DNA of 64,000 nt, taken from contig JAKSVS010000001.1 in assembly GCA_024407815.1 (NCBI GenBank), positions 62,001 to 126,000 on the forward strand. Direction: 5' to 3'. Source of the DNA: Mycoplasmoidaceae bacterium. Lineage in GTDB: Bacteria; Bacillota_I; Bacilli_A; Mycoplasmatales; Mycoplasmoidaceae. A program made the position numbers and the translations under genes. The notes under the pieces are model-generated. The model worked only from the letters and a program-made list of their open reading frames with translations, did no database searches and was not told where the DNA came from. Positions 1 through 9,709 of this stretch are shown here, in pieces (the stretch's first letter is position 1; the number at the start of each line of letters is the position of its first letter).

Positions 1-790
1 CTATTGGTAAATTAGTTAAATCTTTTCTAATTGCTTTTTCCTGATCAGTTATGTCAAACTTAAGTTTATTGGCATAATCAATGACTTCTTCAGGAAATTC
101 TGGCTCTATGCCATTGTCATAGACAATAGATAAAATATCTGTTCCTACATCATTAATGTGACCGATTACTTTTGCAACTTTACAAATAGCTTCTGTTTCT
201 GTAAACTTAACTACCGTGAACAAAAACTTAGTTCCGTTTGTTAGTCCGGTTGTATCTTCTAACTTAATAGGTAAGTACATTTTTTTATCATCGGTCTCAA
301 CTCGATAATGTTCACCATCAGATTTAAAACAACCAACATAAAATCCCTTTGCGTGGTTAAGTACTTTTAGTACTTTAGCATCTTTAAGGGTTTTGTCTGG
401 GCTTTGTTCCATTTTCAAAGCAGCAAACTCTATTGTGTCTCCATCAAGGGCGCCATTGAGGTTTGTTTTGTGTACAAAGAAAGACGAATCTTCTTCTCCT
501 TCTAACGAGACAAAACCAGCTAACTTAGAATTGATACGGATAACACCTTTATATATCTTAGACATATCAGCTTCAGCTTTTGGGTATCCAAGCACTATCT
601 TCCCGCTTCTTAATCTAAATAGTTGTGATGAATCAAGCAAAGATTGAATATTTTTGAAGAAAACGTTCTTATCTATTTCTTTTTTATTTGATAGTTTACG
701 AAGAATAATACCAATAGGTATTGGTCTTTTATCTTCTTTGCTTACTATCTCTAATATTTCTTTAAAATAATTAGGCTTATTATTTTGCAT
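1..790 (-). CDS. rnr: Ribonuclease R, N-terminal part (cut by window edge)
   Basis: RNase R is a processive 3'-5' exoribonuclease of the RNB family that degrades structured RNA and helps process rRNA and tmRNA. The 263 visible codons give an N-terminal winged-helix region followed by cold-shock-like RNA-binding segments and the conserved approach to the RNB domain (SIVYDNGIEPEFPEEV near the end). The catalytic domain lies beyond position 1, so it cannot be inspected. The ATG at 788-790 follows the secG stop by two bases, so the two genes are probably co-transcribed, an arrangement common in Firmicutes and mollicutes. The family assignment rests on the overall sequence pattern and the secG neighbour. 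Confidence 0.82.
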   Translation of the reverse strand, partial: MQNNKPNYFKEILEIVSKEDKRPIPIGIILRKLSNKKEIDKNVFFKNIQSLLDSSQLFRLRSGKIVLGYPKAEADMSKIYKGVIRINSKLAGFVSLEGEEDSSFFVHKTNLNGALDGDTIEFAALKMEQSPDKTLKDAKVLKVLNHAKGFYVGCFKSDGEHYRVETDDKKMYLPIKLEDTTGLTNGTKFLFTVVKFTETEAICKVAKVIGHINDVGTDILSIVYDNGIEPEFPEEVIDYANKLKFDITDQEKAIRKDLTNLPI

Positions 791-792
791 GA

Positions 793-1023
793 TTATTTAA
801 TAAAAAATAATGCAATGCCTAATGCTAATAATATAAGTGTTACAAGAAACATTGTGATTTGTAAAATTTTTACAAATCCACGGTCTTTTGTTTTCTTAAA
901 TAGTTCAAGGTCTTGACCAGCTTGCGCATTAAGTCCAGCACCTGTACCACTACCGGATAATAATAGCCCTATTAGCAGTGCTATTCCACCAAACACAAAC
1001 ATTACTATTGATATAGCGTTCAT
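793..1023 (-). CDS. secG: Preprotein translocase subunit SecG
   Basis: SecG is the small accessory subunit of the SecYEG membrane channel that works with SecA (also in this window). The 76-residue product has two hydrophobic segments (about residues 4-22 and 52-74) separated by a Gly-rich polar loop containing the family-like LLSGSGTGAGL stretch. A longer reading frame begins 11 codons upstream, but the ATG at 1021-1023 has a purine-rich AAAGGA ribosome site and matches the usual SecG length, so it is preferred. A TATAAT box at 1048-1053 suggests its own promoter just behind recO. It reads into rnr. Confidence 0.9.
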   Translation of the reverse strand: MNAISIVMFVFGGIALLIGLLLSGSGTGAGLNAQAGQDLELFKKTKDRGFVKILQITMFLVTLILLALGIALFFIK

Positions 1024-1047
1024 TATTATTCCTTTTGTTGTATATAT

Positions 1048-1077
1048 ATTATACAAATTAATAATATATATTATTAA
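1048..1077 (-). promoter_or_regulatory. secG promoter with adjoining A+T palindrome
   Basis: On the minus strand TATAAT lies at 1048-1053, 24 bases before the secG ATG. Four bases further upstream is a perfect 20-nt palindrome (1058-1077, arms TTAATAATAT) that overlaps the recO stop codon. It is one of about ten such elements at promoters in this window. Confidence 0.6.
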
Positions 1078-1781
1078 AACCCTGATTTTTTCTTTCTTGC
1101 AAAGTATGTTCCATTGTTATCAGTTATGTATTGTTTAAGATGAGTAATAAGAGGAATGAAATGATCCTCATATTTATCCATCTTATCATATTCATTTCTA
1201 AATAAGTGGTAGACAAGTTTAGAGAATTCTAAACTAAATTCATGCTCATTTCGTTTTTCAAAACATTAGCCACAGATTAGCCCATGTCTTTTGAAAGAGA
1301 TTGTTTTAATATGATGATTGTGACAAACTGCACAATCTTCAATATGTAAATCAATTCCTGTTAATTTGCAATAGTTTCTTAAAATTATTAATTCAGCTTT
1401 GGCGTCGCTAACTTTCTTATCAATCGCATAAACCCTCATGTCTTTATAGAATTTAAAATTGTTAACATTTGGATAAATCAATTGATTAGCTAATGAGTTT
1501 AATGTGATTAGACTTCGTCTAAAATTTGGTCATTCCACCTTATCTAATGCATTAATCTTCATTAGTTTAGATACTTTGTCTTCGTTCCTAGCAAGGAAAA
1601 ATTGAAATTCACAAAAGTTACCAAGCGACATATGCCTCGCATTGTGACTTTCTATTTTTTTTGTTCCTTGTGTTATACATGTAAATTTATTACCGTATTC
1701 ATTAATGAAAGTTATTATTTCATCAAACGTTTGGAAATCTTGTCTATCAATTAGATAGCCTTTTGTAATTATTTCAGCCAT
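1074..1781 (-). pseudogene. recO: DNA repair protein RecO, interrupted by an in-frame TAA
   Basis: RecO acts with RecR and RecA in gap repair by recombination. From the ATG at 1779-1781 the frame runs through one TGA-Trp codon (1530-1532) to a TAA at 1266-1268, then continues in the same frame for 63 more sensible codons to a second TAA at 1074-1076. The early stop sits inside the second half of the zinc motif: the first pair is CAVC, and the second reads C-G-stop-C where a CxxC pair is expected. Total length (236 codons) is normal for mollicute RecO. A single-base change such as AAA to TAA would explain it. The gene follows era by one base. It could be a true nonsense mutation, a sequence error or read-through. 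The N-terminal 171 residues alone would lack the C-terminal domain. Confidence 0.75.
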
Positions 1782-1782
1782 A

Positions 1783-2661
1783 CTATTTCTTAAAATAGCC
1801 CAACGATTCTAAGGCTTGTTCATCATTTCTTCAATTTTCTTTAACTTTAACAAAAAGTTTAAGCATTATTCTACAATCAAAGAACTGAAGCAATTCTTTT
1901 CTAGCTTTAGTTCCTATTTGTTTAATCATTTGGCCGCCTTTTCCAATAACTATTCCCTTTTGATTTTCTTTCTCAACAATTAATGAACAATTAATTGTAA
2001 AGATGTTTTCTTCTTTATCATATGTCTTAGAATCTACAACTACTGCCATAGAATGTGGAACTTCTTGCCTTAAGCAATAAAGCGCTTGTTCTCTTATTGT
2101 CTCTTTGATAATGAATTCATCAGATATATCGTTGGGCTCAAAAAAACCATCTTGAGGTGCGATATCGTAAATAAAAGATATTACATTATTAACATCTTGT
2201 TTTGAATTATTGTCAACAAGTATTTTATGTTTAATCTTTTCTAAACCATAAAATTTGAGTTTGGTTTCCAAACTTAATTCTGGTACAAGATCTTTGTGAG
2301 TAAAGACAACAATGATATCTTTTACTTTATAGCTGTTTATCACATCGATAAGAATTTTGTTTTCCTCAAGATTATCTTTAGATCCATCAATTAAAAACAA
2401 AACAATATCTGATTTTTTAAACGATTGTTTAACTTGCGAATTTAAAAAACTATCAAGTTTGCTTTTTGGTTCATGAAAGCCGGGTGTATCAATAAAACAA
2501 ATACGAATTCTATCGTCTTCATAAACAGATTTAATCTGGTTTCTTGTAGTTTGTGGTTTGTAGCTTACTATAGCTACTTTTTGTTTCATTACTTTATTTA
2601 GGAATGTTGATTTACCAGCATTTGGTGGTCCAACAATTGCAACAGTACATTGTTTTTTCAT
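1783..2661 (-). CDS. era: GTPase Era
   Basis: Era is an essential Ras-like GTPase with a C-terminal KH domain that binds the 3' end of 16S rRNA and assists 30S assembly. Visible G motifs are GPPNAGKST (G1, residues 11-19), the switch TTRN, DTPG (G3) and THKD (G4). The KH region contains VIGKGGQMIKQIG. The frame continues past an apparent stop through a TGA-Trp codon (KVKENW) to TAG at 1783-1785, giving 292 residues and the normal Era C-terminus. It lies one base after ybeY and one base before recO, the classical ybeY-era-recO cluster. Confidence 0.96.
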
Positions 2662-2662
2662 G

Positions 2663-3115
2663 TTATTTCATTATATATTTTGCTGGTATCTTGGCTTTGC
2701 CAATAATTTCGTCTTGCAAATCAAACATTTGCTTTTGGTCTTTTTGCTTTATGTGGTCATAACCCAATAAATGCAAAAGACCGTGTGTAAATAAGAATAT
2801 TATTTCTCTTTGCAAAGAATGATCATACTCTTTGGCTTGTTGCTTTGCTTTTTCTAAACAAATAAATATTTCACCCAATAAAGAAACTTTAATTTCTTTG
2901 CTATCTCTATTAGCAAAGCTAATAACATCTGTTACTTTATCTATGTGCCTGTATTGTTTATTGATATTTCTGATAATTTGTTTGGAAACAATGTTAACAT
3001 CAAATTCAACATTTTCTTTTAGCTTTAAAGTTTTTTGTGCAGATAAACAAATGGCATCAAAACACTTGTTGATGTCTTTTACATTAATTTTTCCATACAC
3101 TCTATATTTAATCAT
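2663..3115 (-). CDS. ybeY: Endoribonuclease YbeY
   Basis: YbeY is a zinc-dependent endoribonuclease involved in 16S rRNA 3'-end maturation and 70S quality control. The 150-residue product carries the family metal-binding signature HGLLHLLGYDH near residue 110, with the three histidines that coordinate zinc. The gene overlaps the last base of rsmI and is followed by era after one base, so rsmI-ybeY-era-recO appears to be one transcription unit. Grouping with era, another 16S maturation factor, is typical. Confidence 0.95.
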   Translation of the reverse strand: MIKYRVYGKINVKDINKCFDAICLSAQKTLKLKENVEFDVNIVSKQIIRNINKQYRHIDKVTDVISFANRDSKEIKVSLLGEIFICLEKAKQQAKEYDHSLQREIIFLFTHGLLHLLGYDHIKQKDQKQMFDLQDEIIGKAKIPAKYIMK

Positions 3116-3966
3116 TATTTAATTTTCTTATGTTCTACAACCGTGTTATACACTAATGAAGCTTGAAGATTTGCAAGTCTAGCAACCTCTTTGGCAGCTT
3201 GTTTTAGACTCAAACCATCTTTTGTTAATTTATTAACTTGGTCTATTATTTCCTCTTTTGAAAAGAAAGATGGTTTGGGCTTTTGTTGCTTTTGTACAAC
3301 TATAACAAATTCACCCTTTTCCACAATATCATTAATAATTTCATCATACAAACCACGATATATTGTTTCATTTAATTTTGTTAATTCTCTACACACAACA
3401 AAATATGGATTAACAAAAACATCATTAATATCTTTTAATGATTGTTTTATTCTATGAACCGATTCAAAGAAAACAATTGGAACATTAACAGATTTTAGTT
3501 CCTTTAATTTTTCAATTCTTTGATTTTTACTTGCTGGTAAAAAACCATTAAAATAAAAGTTATTTAAGTTAAGACCTGATACTACAACTGAGTGCATTAA
3601 CGAGCTTGGTCCGTTGATAATCTCAACGGCTATATTGTTTTCGTAGCACTTATTAACTAGTGCATATCCTGGATCAGACAAACAAGGATATCCCGCATCT
3701 GAACATAATATTATCTGCTTTTGTTTAATTTTATTAATTGCTAAATCTACTTTTTCATTTTCATTAAACTTTTGGTAGCTTATTAGCTCCTTATTGTGAA
3801 TATTTAATTTAGTCAATAATTTAGATGTAACTCTTGTGTCTTCACAAAGAATACATTGGCAATTTTGCAAAGCCTTGATTGCTCGATTAGATAATTCGTC
3901 TAAATTGCCTATTGGTGTAGACAATATTTGTAACTTCGTCTTAGCTGTGGGTACAATAATTTTCAT
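3115..3966 (-). CDS. rsmI: 16S rRNA (cytidine1402-2'-O)-methyltransferase RsmI
   Basis: RsmI is a SAM-dependent tetrapyrrole-methylase-fold enzyme that 2'-O-methylates C1402 in the ribosomal P site. The 283-residue protein has the family landmarks STPIGNLDELS (residues 17-27), LCEDTRVTSKLL and CSDAGYPCLSDPGY, the SAM-binding glycine region. Length is typical. The ATG at 3964-3966 lies 17 bases after a TATAAT box (minus strand, 3984-3989), making this the first gene of the rsmI-ybeY-era-recO unit. Confidence 0.95.
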   Translation of the reverse strand: MKIIVPTAKTKLQILSTPIGNLDELSNRAIKALQNCQCILCEDTRVTSKLLTKLNIHNKELISYQKFNENEKVDLAINKIKQKQIILCSDAGYPCLSDPGYALVNKCYENNIAVEIINGPSSLMHSVVVSGLNLNNFYFNGFLPASKNQRIEKLKELKSVNVPIVFFESVHRIKQSLKDINDVFVNPYFVVCRELTKLNETIYRGLYDEIINDIVEKGEFVIVVQKQQKPKPSFFSKEEIIDQVNKLTKDGLSLKQAAKEVARLANLQASLVYNTVVEHKKIK

Positions 3967-3983
3967 ATACTGCTTGTAAAATT

Positions 3984-4016
3984 ATTATAGTTAAAAATAA
4001 ATATATTTATTTTTAA
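3984..4016 (-). promoter_or_regulatory. rsmI promoter with 26-nt perfect palindrome
   Basis: Minus-strand TATAAT at 3984-3989 is separated by a single base from a perfect 26-nt A+T palindrome at 3991-4016 (half site TTAAAAATAAATA). The palindrome occupies the spacer and -35 region, and no separate -35 box is evident. The same one-base spacing occurs at the cdaA and nusA promoters. Confidence 0.6.
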
Positions 4017-4137
4017 TTCGTGTGAAGAAAAAAAGAATTAATAAAAAAAATCGAAACTAAAGCGTCATTTTCCAAGTTTTTTTAAAGCAAAATTTTGTTC
4101 GCACCAAAACACAACAAACCGAATTTCTTTTCTTTTA

Positions 4138-4163
4138 TATAATTTATAAAGAGGTATCTCTTT
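4138..4163 (+). promoter_or_regulatory. ybaB promoter and a hairpin enclosing its ribosome binding site
   Basis: TATAAT lies at 4138-4143. Directly before the ybaB ATG (4164) is AAAGAG-GTAT-CTCTTT (4148-4163), a perfect six-base stem with a four-base loop. It contains the only Shine-Dalgarno-like sequence (AGAGG), so folding of the leader could mask the ribosome site. The rest of 4017-4137 shows no gene. Confidence 0.5.
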
Positions 4164-4469
4164 ATGAATATGAATCAAATAATGGCTCAGGCACAAAAAA
4201 TGCAAAAGCAACTGCAAGAAAAGCTTGAGCAGCTATATAAACAAGAATTTACATATGATTACCAAAACGGTTCAGTTATGGTAACGGTTTTTGGTAATGG
4301 CGTTGTCAAAAATATAGAAATTAATAAAACATTAATTGATCCTGAGGACCCAATTACTTTACAAGAAATGGTAACTGAAGCAATTAATTCAGCTGTTGAA
4401 CAAGTTAAGGCAAAGGCAGACGAAATACAACAATCACTAATGCCTGCAGGAATGGGTGGTTTATTTTAA
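4164..4469 (+). CDS. ybaB: Nucleoid-associated protein YbaB/EbfC
   Basis: YbaB/EbfC proteins are small dimeric DNA-binding proteins that coat the nucleoid. The 101-residue product shows the typical pattern: an N-terminal amphipathic coiled-coil helix (residues 1-27, MAQAQKMQKQLQEKLEQL), a central beta region containing NGVVKNIEINKTLIDPED, and a C-terminal helix with a Gly-rich tail. The TAA stop shares its last A with the recR ATG, the conserved ybaB-recR pairing of Firmicutes (usually dnaX-ybaB-recR, though dnaX is not here). Confidence 0.94.
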   Translation: MNMNQIMAQAQKMQKQLQEKLEQLYKQEFTYDYQNGSVMVTVFGNGVVKNIEINKTLIDPEDPITLQEMVTEAINSAVEQVKAKADEIQQSLMPAGMGGLF

Positions 4470-5095
4470 TGAGGCCCAAAGAATTTGAATATTTAGTTGA
4501 TGCAATAAAATCTCTACCTTCAGTTGGAACTAAAGCTGCTGAGCGAATAGCATATCACTTAATTCACCAAGATCAACACTATATTGATGAATTCATAAAA
4601 AGAATATCTAGTGCAAAAAATAATATTAAATTTTGTAAACAATGTGGTAACTTCGCATTAGATGACTTATGTACAATTTGTTCTAATCCAGAACGAGATA
4701 ATTCTAAACTTTGTATTGTAAATACAATAGATGAACTAAATAAGATTGAATCAACAGGTTGTTTTAACGGTATTTACTTTGTTCTAAACGATGAAATTAA
4801 TGTTAAAACAAAAAAGAAAATTGAATCATCAATAATCCAGAAATTAATGAATTATTGTGCTTCTAAGGATTTTAAAGAAGCAATAATTGCAACCAACTTA
4901 ACAATTAATGGTGAAGCTGCCAATATATGCATGAACAAATTATTAAAAGATATATTACCAGATTGTTTAACTTATAAATTGGCTATCGGCTTACCAGTCA
5001 ATTCGGCCCTAGACTATGCTGATGAAAACACATTAAAACAAGCAATAAAAAATAAAACTAGAATTCAGTTTTATTTTTTTGTGTTATCACAATAA
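4469..5095 (+). CDS. recR: Recombination mediator RecR
   Basis: RecR forms a DNA-clamping ring and partners RecO in loading RecA at gaps. The 208-residue product has the N-terminal helix-hairpin-helix (LPSVGTKAAERIAYHL, residues 16-31), a four-cysteine zinc motif (CKQC and CTIC) and the Toprim core. It is about ten residues longer than usual, ending in a short hydrophobic tail. It overlaps ybaB by one base. RecR is intact while its partner recO elsewhere in the window contains an in-frame stop. Confidence 0.93.
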   Translation: MRPKEFEYLVDAIKSLPSVGTKAAERIAYHLIHQDQHYIDEFIKRISSAKNNIKFCKQCGNFALDDLCTICSNPERDNSKLCIVNTIDELNKIESTGCFNGIYFVLNDEINVKTKKKIESSIIQKLMNYCASKDFKEAIIATNLTINGEAANICMNKLLKDILPDCLTYKLAIGLPVNSALDYADENTLKQAIKNKTRIQFYFFVLSQ

Positions 5096-5101
5096 GTTAA
5101 T

Positions 5102-5179
5102 AAAAAGCACCACACACGCTTTAACTTAGTGCTGCTGTATTTCTACTCTGACACGGTTCGTACCGCATGTTGTGATGCT
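5102..5179 (-). ncRNA. ffs: Signal recognition particle RNA (4.5S/SRP small RNA)
   Basis: The minus strand encodes a hairpin of about 78 nt whose ends pair (AGCATCAC with GTGGTGCT). Its apical domain carries the SRP signature: GTCAG, a UAGAAAUA loop equivalent to the GGAA-type tetraloop, then CAGCAGC. This is the asymmetric internal loop bound by the Ffh M domain. The 3' end runs into a T-rich stretch (GCTTTTT), consistent with termination. It lies between convergent recR and dnaG. Exact ends are estimated from the helix. Confidence 0.85.
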
Positions 5180-5192
5180 AATAAATTATATA

Positions 5193-7091
5193 TTAAGCAC
5201 TATGATATTTAGTTTTTTTATGTCTTTTAAAATTATTAATTTTTGTATTTAATTTTTGAATTTCTAATTTAATATCATTTAGTTCTTGTTCGCTAACTTT
5301 TTTATTAGCTAAATCATATTTATATTGAGCAAGTAATATTTCATCAAAACCATAATTAATATGTTCTACCATCGCTTTGCATTTAGTCTTGGTTGCAGTT
5401 CTAACAATAGAATATGAAGAGCTAGCAGCTAATTCATCTAATATTGAAAGAACGCTAGCGCACACAGCTTTATTTATTTTCTTATTCTTAAATAAATCTT
5501 GAACAATTTTATTCTGTTGTCCTAATAAGTCGGTTGGAGCAAAAGCTGTTGTTGCCAACATTTTGATAATGTATATGAAATCTTGAATCTCTTCAACATT
5601 GATTTTGTCGATTGCTTTGTATTCAAGATTATCATAAGCATCTTCGGCTAATGATGGATCAATTAATAACGTAGTTACTAATTGCCCAAACATTTTTATG
5701 AGATTATTAACAGCTGGTTGATATGTTACTTTTACTTTCTTATTATTGAATGTTGATGTATATCCAGCAACTGATTCATAAGTCTTTTTCAGATCATTAA
5801 CTGACAATTTAGTAATCGAAAAAATTAATTCAAGATATGATTCGAAGTGAGCTGGATTGTTTTCTACTTTGATCACTTTTAAAACATCTCTTACTTTGTT
5901 ATCAATGTTTAAATTTGTTAAATTTGATAGTGTTTGAGTTATGTAATATGAAACAAACCTTGGGTTTTGTGGGTTTTGTAAAATGTCCAAAACTTTTTGT
6001 TTGCCCTCTTTAACAAGAATTTCATTAACGTCTTTGTATTTGGTTTGATTGTTCACAACAAACATGTTTTTATGTAAAGATAACAATTGTAAACCATTAT
6101 TAATGGTTGAGGCTTTTCCGGCATCATCATTATCAAACCATAAAATTATGTTTTGTACACATCTTGTGTTAAGAATCATGTTCTTGTATTGTTGAGTAAA
6201 TGCTGTTCCCATTAGAGCAACAGCACCAAACTCATTTTCTTTTATGCCAGCTTCATACAATGACATTAAGTCAAGATTGCCTTCTAACACAATTAGTGTT
6301 TGTGGTTTATCTAACATTACACGATCGAAGTTATAAAGTGTATTTGCCTTGCTAAACAAATTTGTCTCACGTGATGTTAAATATTTTAACTCGCTATCTT
6401 TGTTGATATCACGTGCAATAAACGCAACTATAAAACCATTTTTATCTTTAATTGGGAATGTTATACGGTTGTGAAAATAATCTGACACTTCAGATGTTTT
6501 ATCATTAATAGATATTAATGAAGCCTTTAATAAATCATCTTCATTTCAAACTTGCTTGTGTGGTAATGATGTATCAGTTAATAATTCATAAATAATTTTT
6601 TTCTCATTGCCTTTGCCGGCAAAACCAATTTCAAATTTTTTAATAGTCGCATCTGATAGTTTTCTATCATACAAGTATTGTAAATATTTGGCATTCTCAT
6701 CATTGTATAAAAGTGTTTTAAATAAGTCGTTGGCATCGGCATGCAAATCAAATAAACGCATATTGGCTGGCGAATATGATTTGTTTTGTTTTGATAAGTA
6801 ACTATTGATGTCAGCATCACTATAACCCGACATCTTAGCCACTTCCCTAATGGCTTCGCCATAACTTATCTTTTTAAACTTTTGAACAAAATTGATAACG
6901 TTACCGCTAGCGCAGCAAGAAAAACATCTAAATATTTTCTTCTTAGGCGAAACTGACATGCTTGGGTTTTGATCAGGATGAAAAGGACAAAGACCAAAAA
7001 AGTTGGCACCAGATTTGTGCAATGATACAAATCTACCAACTATATCAACAATATCAGCTTTTTCTAACAATTCATCAACAAAACTAGCCAT
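5193..7091 (-). CDS. dnaG: DNA primase DnaG
   Basis: DnaG makes RNA primers at the replication fork and works with DnaB helicase. The 632-residue frame includes TGA-Trp codons such as 6546-6548. The N-terminal zinc-binding domain has CPFH (residues 36-39) and CFSC about 20 residues later. It is followed by the Toprim catalytic core, with LEGNLDLMSLYEAG for the EGxxD motif and WFDNDDAGKAS for the DxD motif. The C-terminal third is a divergent helicase-interaction region ending in a basic, Lys/His-rich tail. It follows glyS by seven bases, the glyS-dnaG order seen in many mollicutes and Firmicutes. Confidence 0.95.
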
Positions 7092-7098
7092 TATTTTC

Positions 7099-8472
7099 CT
7101 ATTTGTTTAAGTAATTCAAAATTTCGCTAATTTTAATTCTTTCTTGTTTCATAGTGTCACGGTTTCTAATTGTTACACAATGATCTTTCTCAGAATCAAA
7201 ATCATATGTTATACAATAGTATGTTCCGATAGCATCCTGTCTACGGTATCTTTTTCCAATAGAACCTGTTACATCAAATGTTGCAGGAACATGTTTAGAT
7301 ATCAATCCATCGAAAACTTTCTTTGCTTGTTCATTAAGTTTATTACTTAATGGCAATACAGCAACTTTATATGGACATAAATCATAAGGAAGAGTTAATA
7401 CTTCTCTTGTCTCACCATCATCAAGTTTTTCAACATTGTAGTTATCACAAATAATTGCATAAAACAATCTTTCCACACCAACAGATGGTTCAACAACATG
7501 CGGTATAAACCTTTGGTTGGTTTCAGGATCCAAATAACCAAGGGTTGCACCAGATAATTTTTGGTGATTTGATAAATCAAAATCAGTTCTATTAGCTAAT
7601 CCTCATAATTCTGCTCAACCGTGAGGAAAATTATATTGGAAATCAATTGTTCGTGAAGAATAGTGACTTAAGTCTTCTTTAGCATGTTCAGCTAATTTAA
7701 TGTTCTTCTTATCTAACTTGATAACGTTAAATAAGAAATCTTGAATCTGCTTAACAAATTCTTCGAATTTTGCAGGAGCATCTTTAGGATAATTGAAATA
7801 CTCAATTTCCATTTGTTCAAATTCTCTTGTTCTAAAGATGAAATTACCTGGCGTAATTTCGTTTCTAAACGCCTTACCAATTTGGCCAACACCAAATGGT
7901 ACTTTTAACCTAAGAGCCCTTTGAATATTAGCAAAGTTAACAAAGATACCCTGAGCAGTCTCTGGTCTTAGGTATAGTTCGTTAGCCTTATCTTCAATAA
8001 CAGATTGACTAGTCTTAAACATTAAATTAAAACTTCTAATATCTGTTCAATCTGCTTTTCCACAATTTGGACAAACAATTTTTTTGTCCTTAATTATTTT
8101 TAATAATTCAGCCTTATCAGTATTTTCATTAATCTTAATGTCAGGAAACTTTTCCTCAATTAGTTTGTCAGCTCTAAATCTTTGATGACACGCTTTGCAA
8201 TCAATAAGTGGGTCAGCAAAGTTGGCTAAGTGGCCAGAAGCCTTTCAAATAGCTGGGTTAAGAATTATTGATGAGTCCAAACCAACCATGTTTGGTTGAG
8301 AAGTAATAAAATAGTTTCATCACAAACTCTTAATGTTATTTTTTAGGGCAACACCCAAAGGGCCATAATCTCAAGCATTTGCTAAACCACCATATATTTC
8401 GCTACTAGCAAATACAAAGCCGTAGTTTTTTAAATAATTAACTATATCGTTTTGTTCAAATTGTTTTTTCAT
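7099..8472 (-). CDS. glyS: Glycyl-tRNA synthetase (single-chain type)
   Basis: This enzyme charges tRNA-Gly. The 457-residue product is the dimeric alpha2 class II type (as in Thermus and eukaryotes), not the bacterial alpha2beta2 type. Visible motifs: [20 protein letters not shown] near the N-terminus, a CxxC/CxxC insertion (CKAC, CPNC), the motif 2 region ([21 protein letters not shown]) and the motif 3 region ([15 protein letters not shown]). Several TGA codons read as Trp. The ATG lies only nine bases after a TATAAT box (8482-8487), so the transcript is nearly leaderless. dnaG follows. Confidence 0.95.
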
Positions 8473-8495
8473 AATATTTTTATTATAAAAATATT
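8473..8495 (-). promoter_or_regulatory. glyS promoter embedded in a palindrome
   Basis: Minus-strand TATAAT (8482-8487) forms the centre of a perfect odd palindrome at 8473-8495 (arms AATATTTTTAT, single central T). The -10 box ends nine bases before the glyS ATG, implying a leader of only a few bases. Confidence 0.55.
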
Positions 8496-8536
8496 TAATT
8501 ATTAGAGAAAAGAAAAAAGGGTTACCCCTTTAGATT

Positions 8537-8782
8537 CTATTTCTTAATTGATTCAAAGAACTGCGCAACTTGGTCTGGACAACTTGTTCCTCTACCGTGA
8601 CAATCTATTCCTTTTAGTCTTTCAATTGCCCAATCTAATGTTTGGCCTTGAACCAATTTACATACTGCTTGAGTGTTACCATGACACCCACCAACTATTT
8701 CCAGTTTCTTGATAACATTATTTTCAACATCAGCTATATATTGTGTTGAACATACACCTTTTGGTTTAAATTTATATTCCAT
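8537..8782 (-). CDS. TSCPD-domain protein (TIGR03905-like)
   Basis: This 81-residue protein contains the motif CHGRGTSCPD that names the TSCPD domain, along with earlier cysteines (GVCSTQYI, GGCHGNTQAVC). The domain also occurs at the C-terminus of some ribonucleotide reductases and as small stand-alone proteins; its function is unknown. A metal site or redox role is plausible from the spaced cysteines but is inference. The ATG at 8780-8782 is chosen because GAGGAG lies just upstream; a start four codons earlier would overlap whiA. A second, partial copy of this gene sits at 60043-60192 with almost identical DNA over about 50 bases. Confidence 0.8.
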   Translation of the reverse strand: MEYKFKPKGVCSTQYIADVENNVIKKLEIVGGCHGNTQAVCKLVQGQTLDWAIERLKGIDCHGRGTSCPDQVAQFFESIKK

Positions 8783-8783
8783 A

Positions 8784-9707
8784 CTACTCCTCACTTAATT
8801 TATTTAATTTTCTAACAAGATGATGCAATCCTGGTCTTGTAGTAATGATATTCTTTTCTTTTTTCATTAGCGAAACTAATTCTTTCAACGAGCTGGATGG
8901 ATATTTCAATCTCAACTCACAAAAAGCTTTAAATTTCTTTGTTTGTTTTTTATAGATTGCTTTCTTTTGAATAAGTTTAATTTGTTTTACCTGATCTGAA
9001 CCAGCTGCAACCGATTTATTGATATTACTAATATCAAGATTGTTCCATCTGGTTATCGACATATTTGCATCTTTTGTTATTTTTACGTCCTCAAATTCAA
9101 ACATGCAATTACCTGCACCAATTAATTTAAGAAAATCAGATATTTGATTAACTTTTTTTATGTAAATTATGTATTGTTTTTTGGTATGTTTTGTCAAAAC
9201 AGCATATATTCCAAATCTAATAAGCAACTTTTGGATGAAAAATAAATATTCTCAGTCACTACTTCTAATTTCTAGGTGTCTAGATGATGATTCTAATGAA
9301 CTTATTGATCCGCCCGCTAAATATGCTCCAGCAACATATGCTCGTTTGCAACATTCAAGCTTGCACACAGCATCTCTAGCCTTTTCATCTGTTAATCCTA
9401 AATCTCTTTCAATTTGTTCGAAGTTGCCAACAACGTCAAGGTAATTTGTTAGACCATTAATGTTTGTTGCTGTTTCTTCAATGTGTGTTTCTGTTGATAC
9501 AGTATATAAATTCTTAAAAGTCTGTTCTAAAAATCTGATTATAAAAGGAAATTGACTTGTAAGTCTCCAAACTCATTTTCCTTTTTTAGTAACGGTCATT
9601 CAGCGACTAGACATAAATGACGAAAGCAAAGCTTTCAAACAGTGGTCTTCAAATTCTAGACTACATATTTCTCTTTTAATTTGTTCGCTAAATGTTTGTT
9701 TTTTCAT
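8784..9707 (-). CDS. whiA: WhiA-family DNA-binding regulator
   Basis: WhiA proteins combine a degenerate LAGLIDADG homing-endonuclease domain with a C-terminal helix-turn-helix. They affect cell division and, in Streptomyces, sporulation. The 307-residue product shows the N-terminal SEQIKREICSLEF pattern, the central RAYVAGAYLAGGSIS motif typical of the LAGLIDADG-like core, and a C-terminal HTH ending TRPGLHHLVRKLNKLSEE. TGA-Trp codons are used. It starts at 9707, three bases after trxB ends at 9710, as in the hprK-lgt-trxB-whiA cluster of Firmicutes. Confidence 0.9.
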
Positions 9708-9709
9708 TA

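Noticed and set aside
393..647. Plus-strand frames opposite rnr, gyrA, nusA and other genes
   Set aside because: Antisense shadows without ribosome sites or family resemblance.
5193..7091. Apparent stop codons splitting dnaG and many other long genes
   Set aside because: All are TGA and fall at conserved Trp positions or keep strong homology-like reading on both sides, so they are Trp codons under code 4, not pseudogenes.
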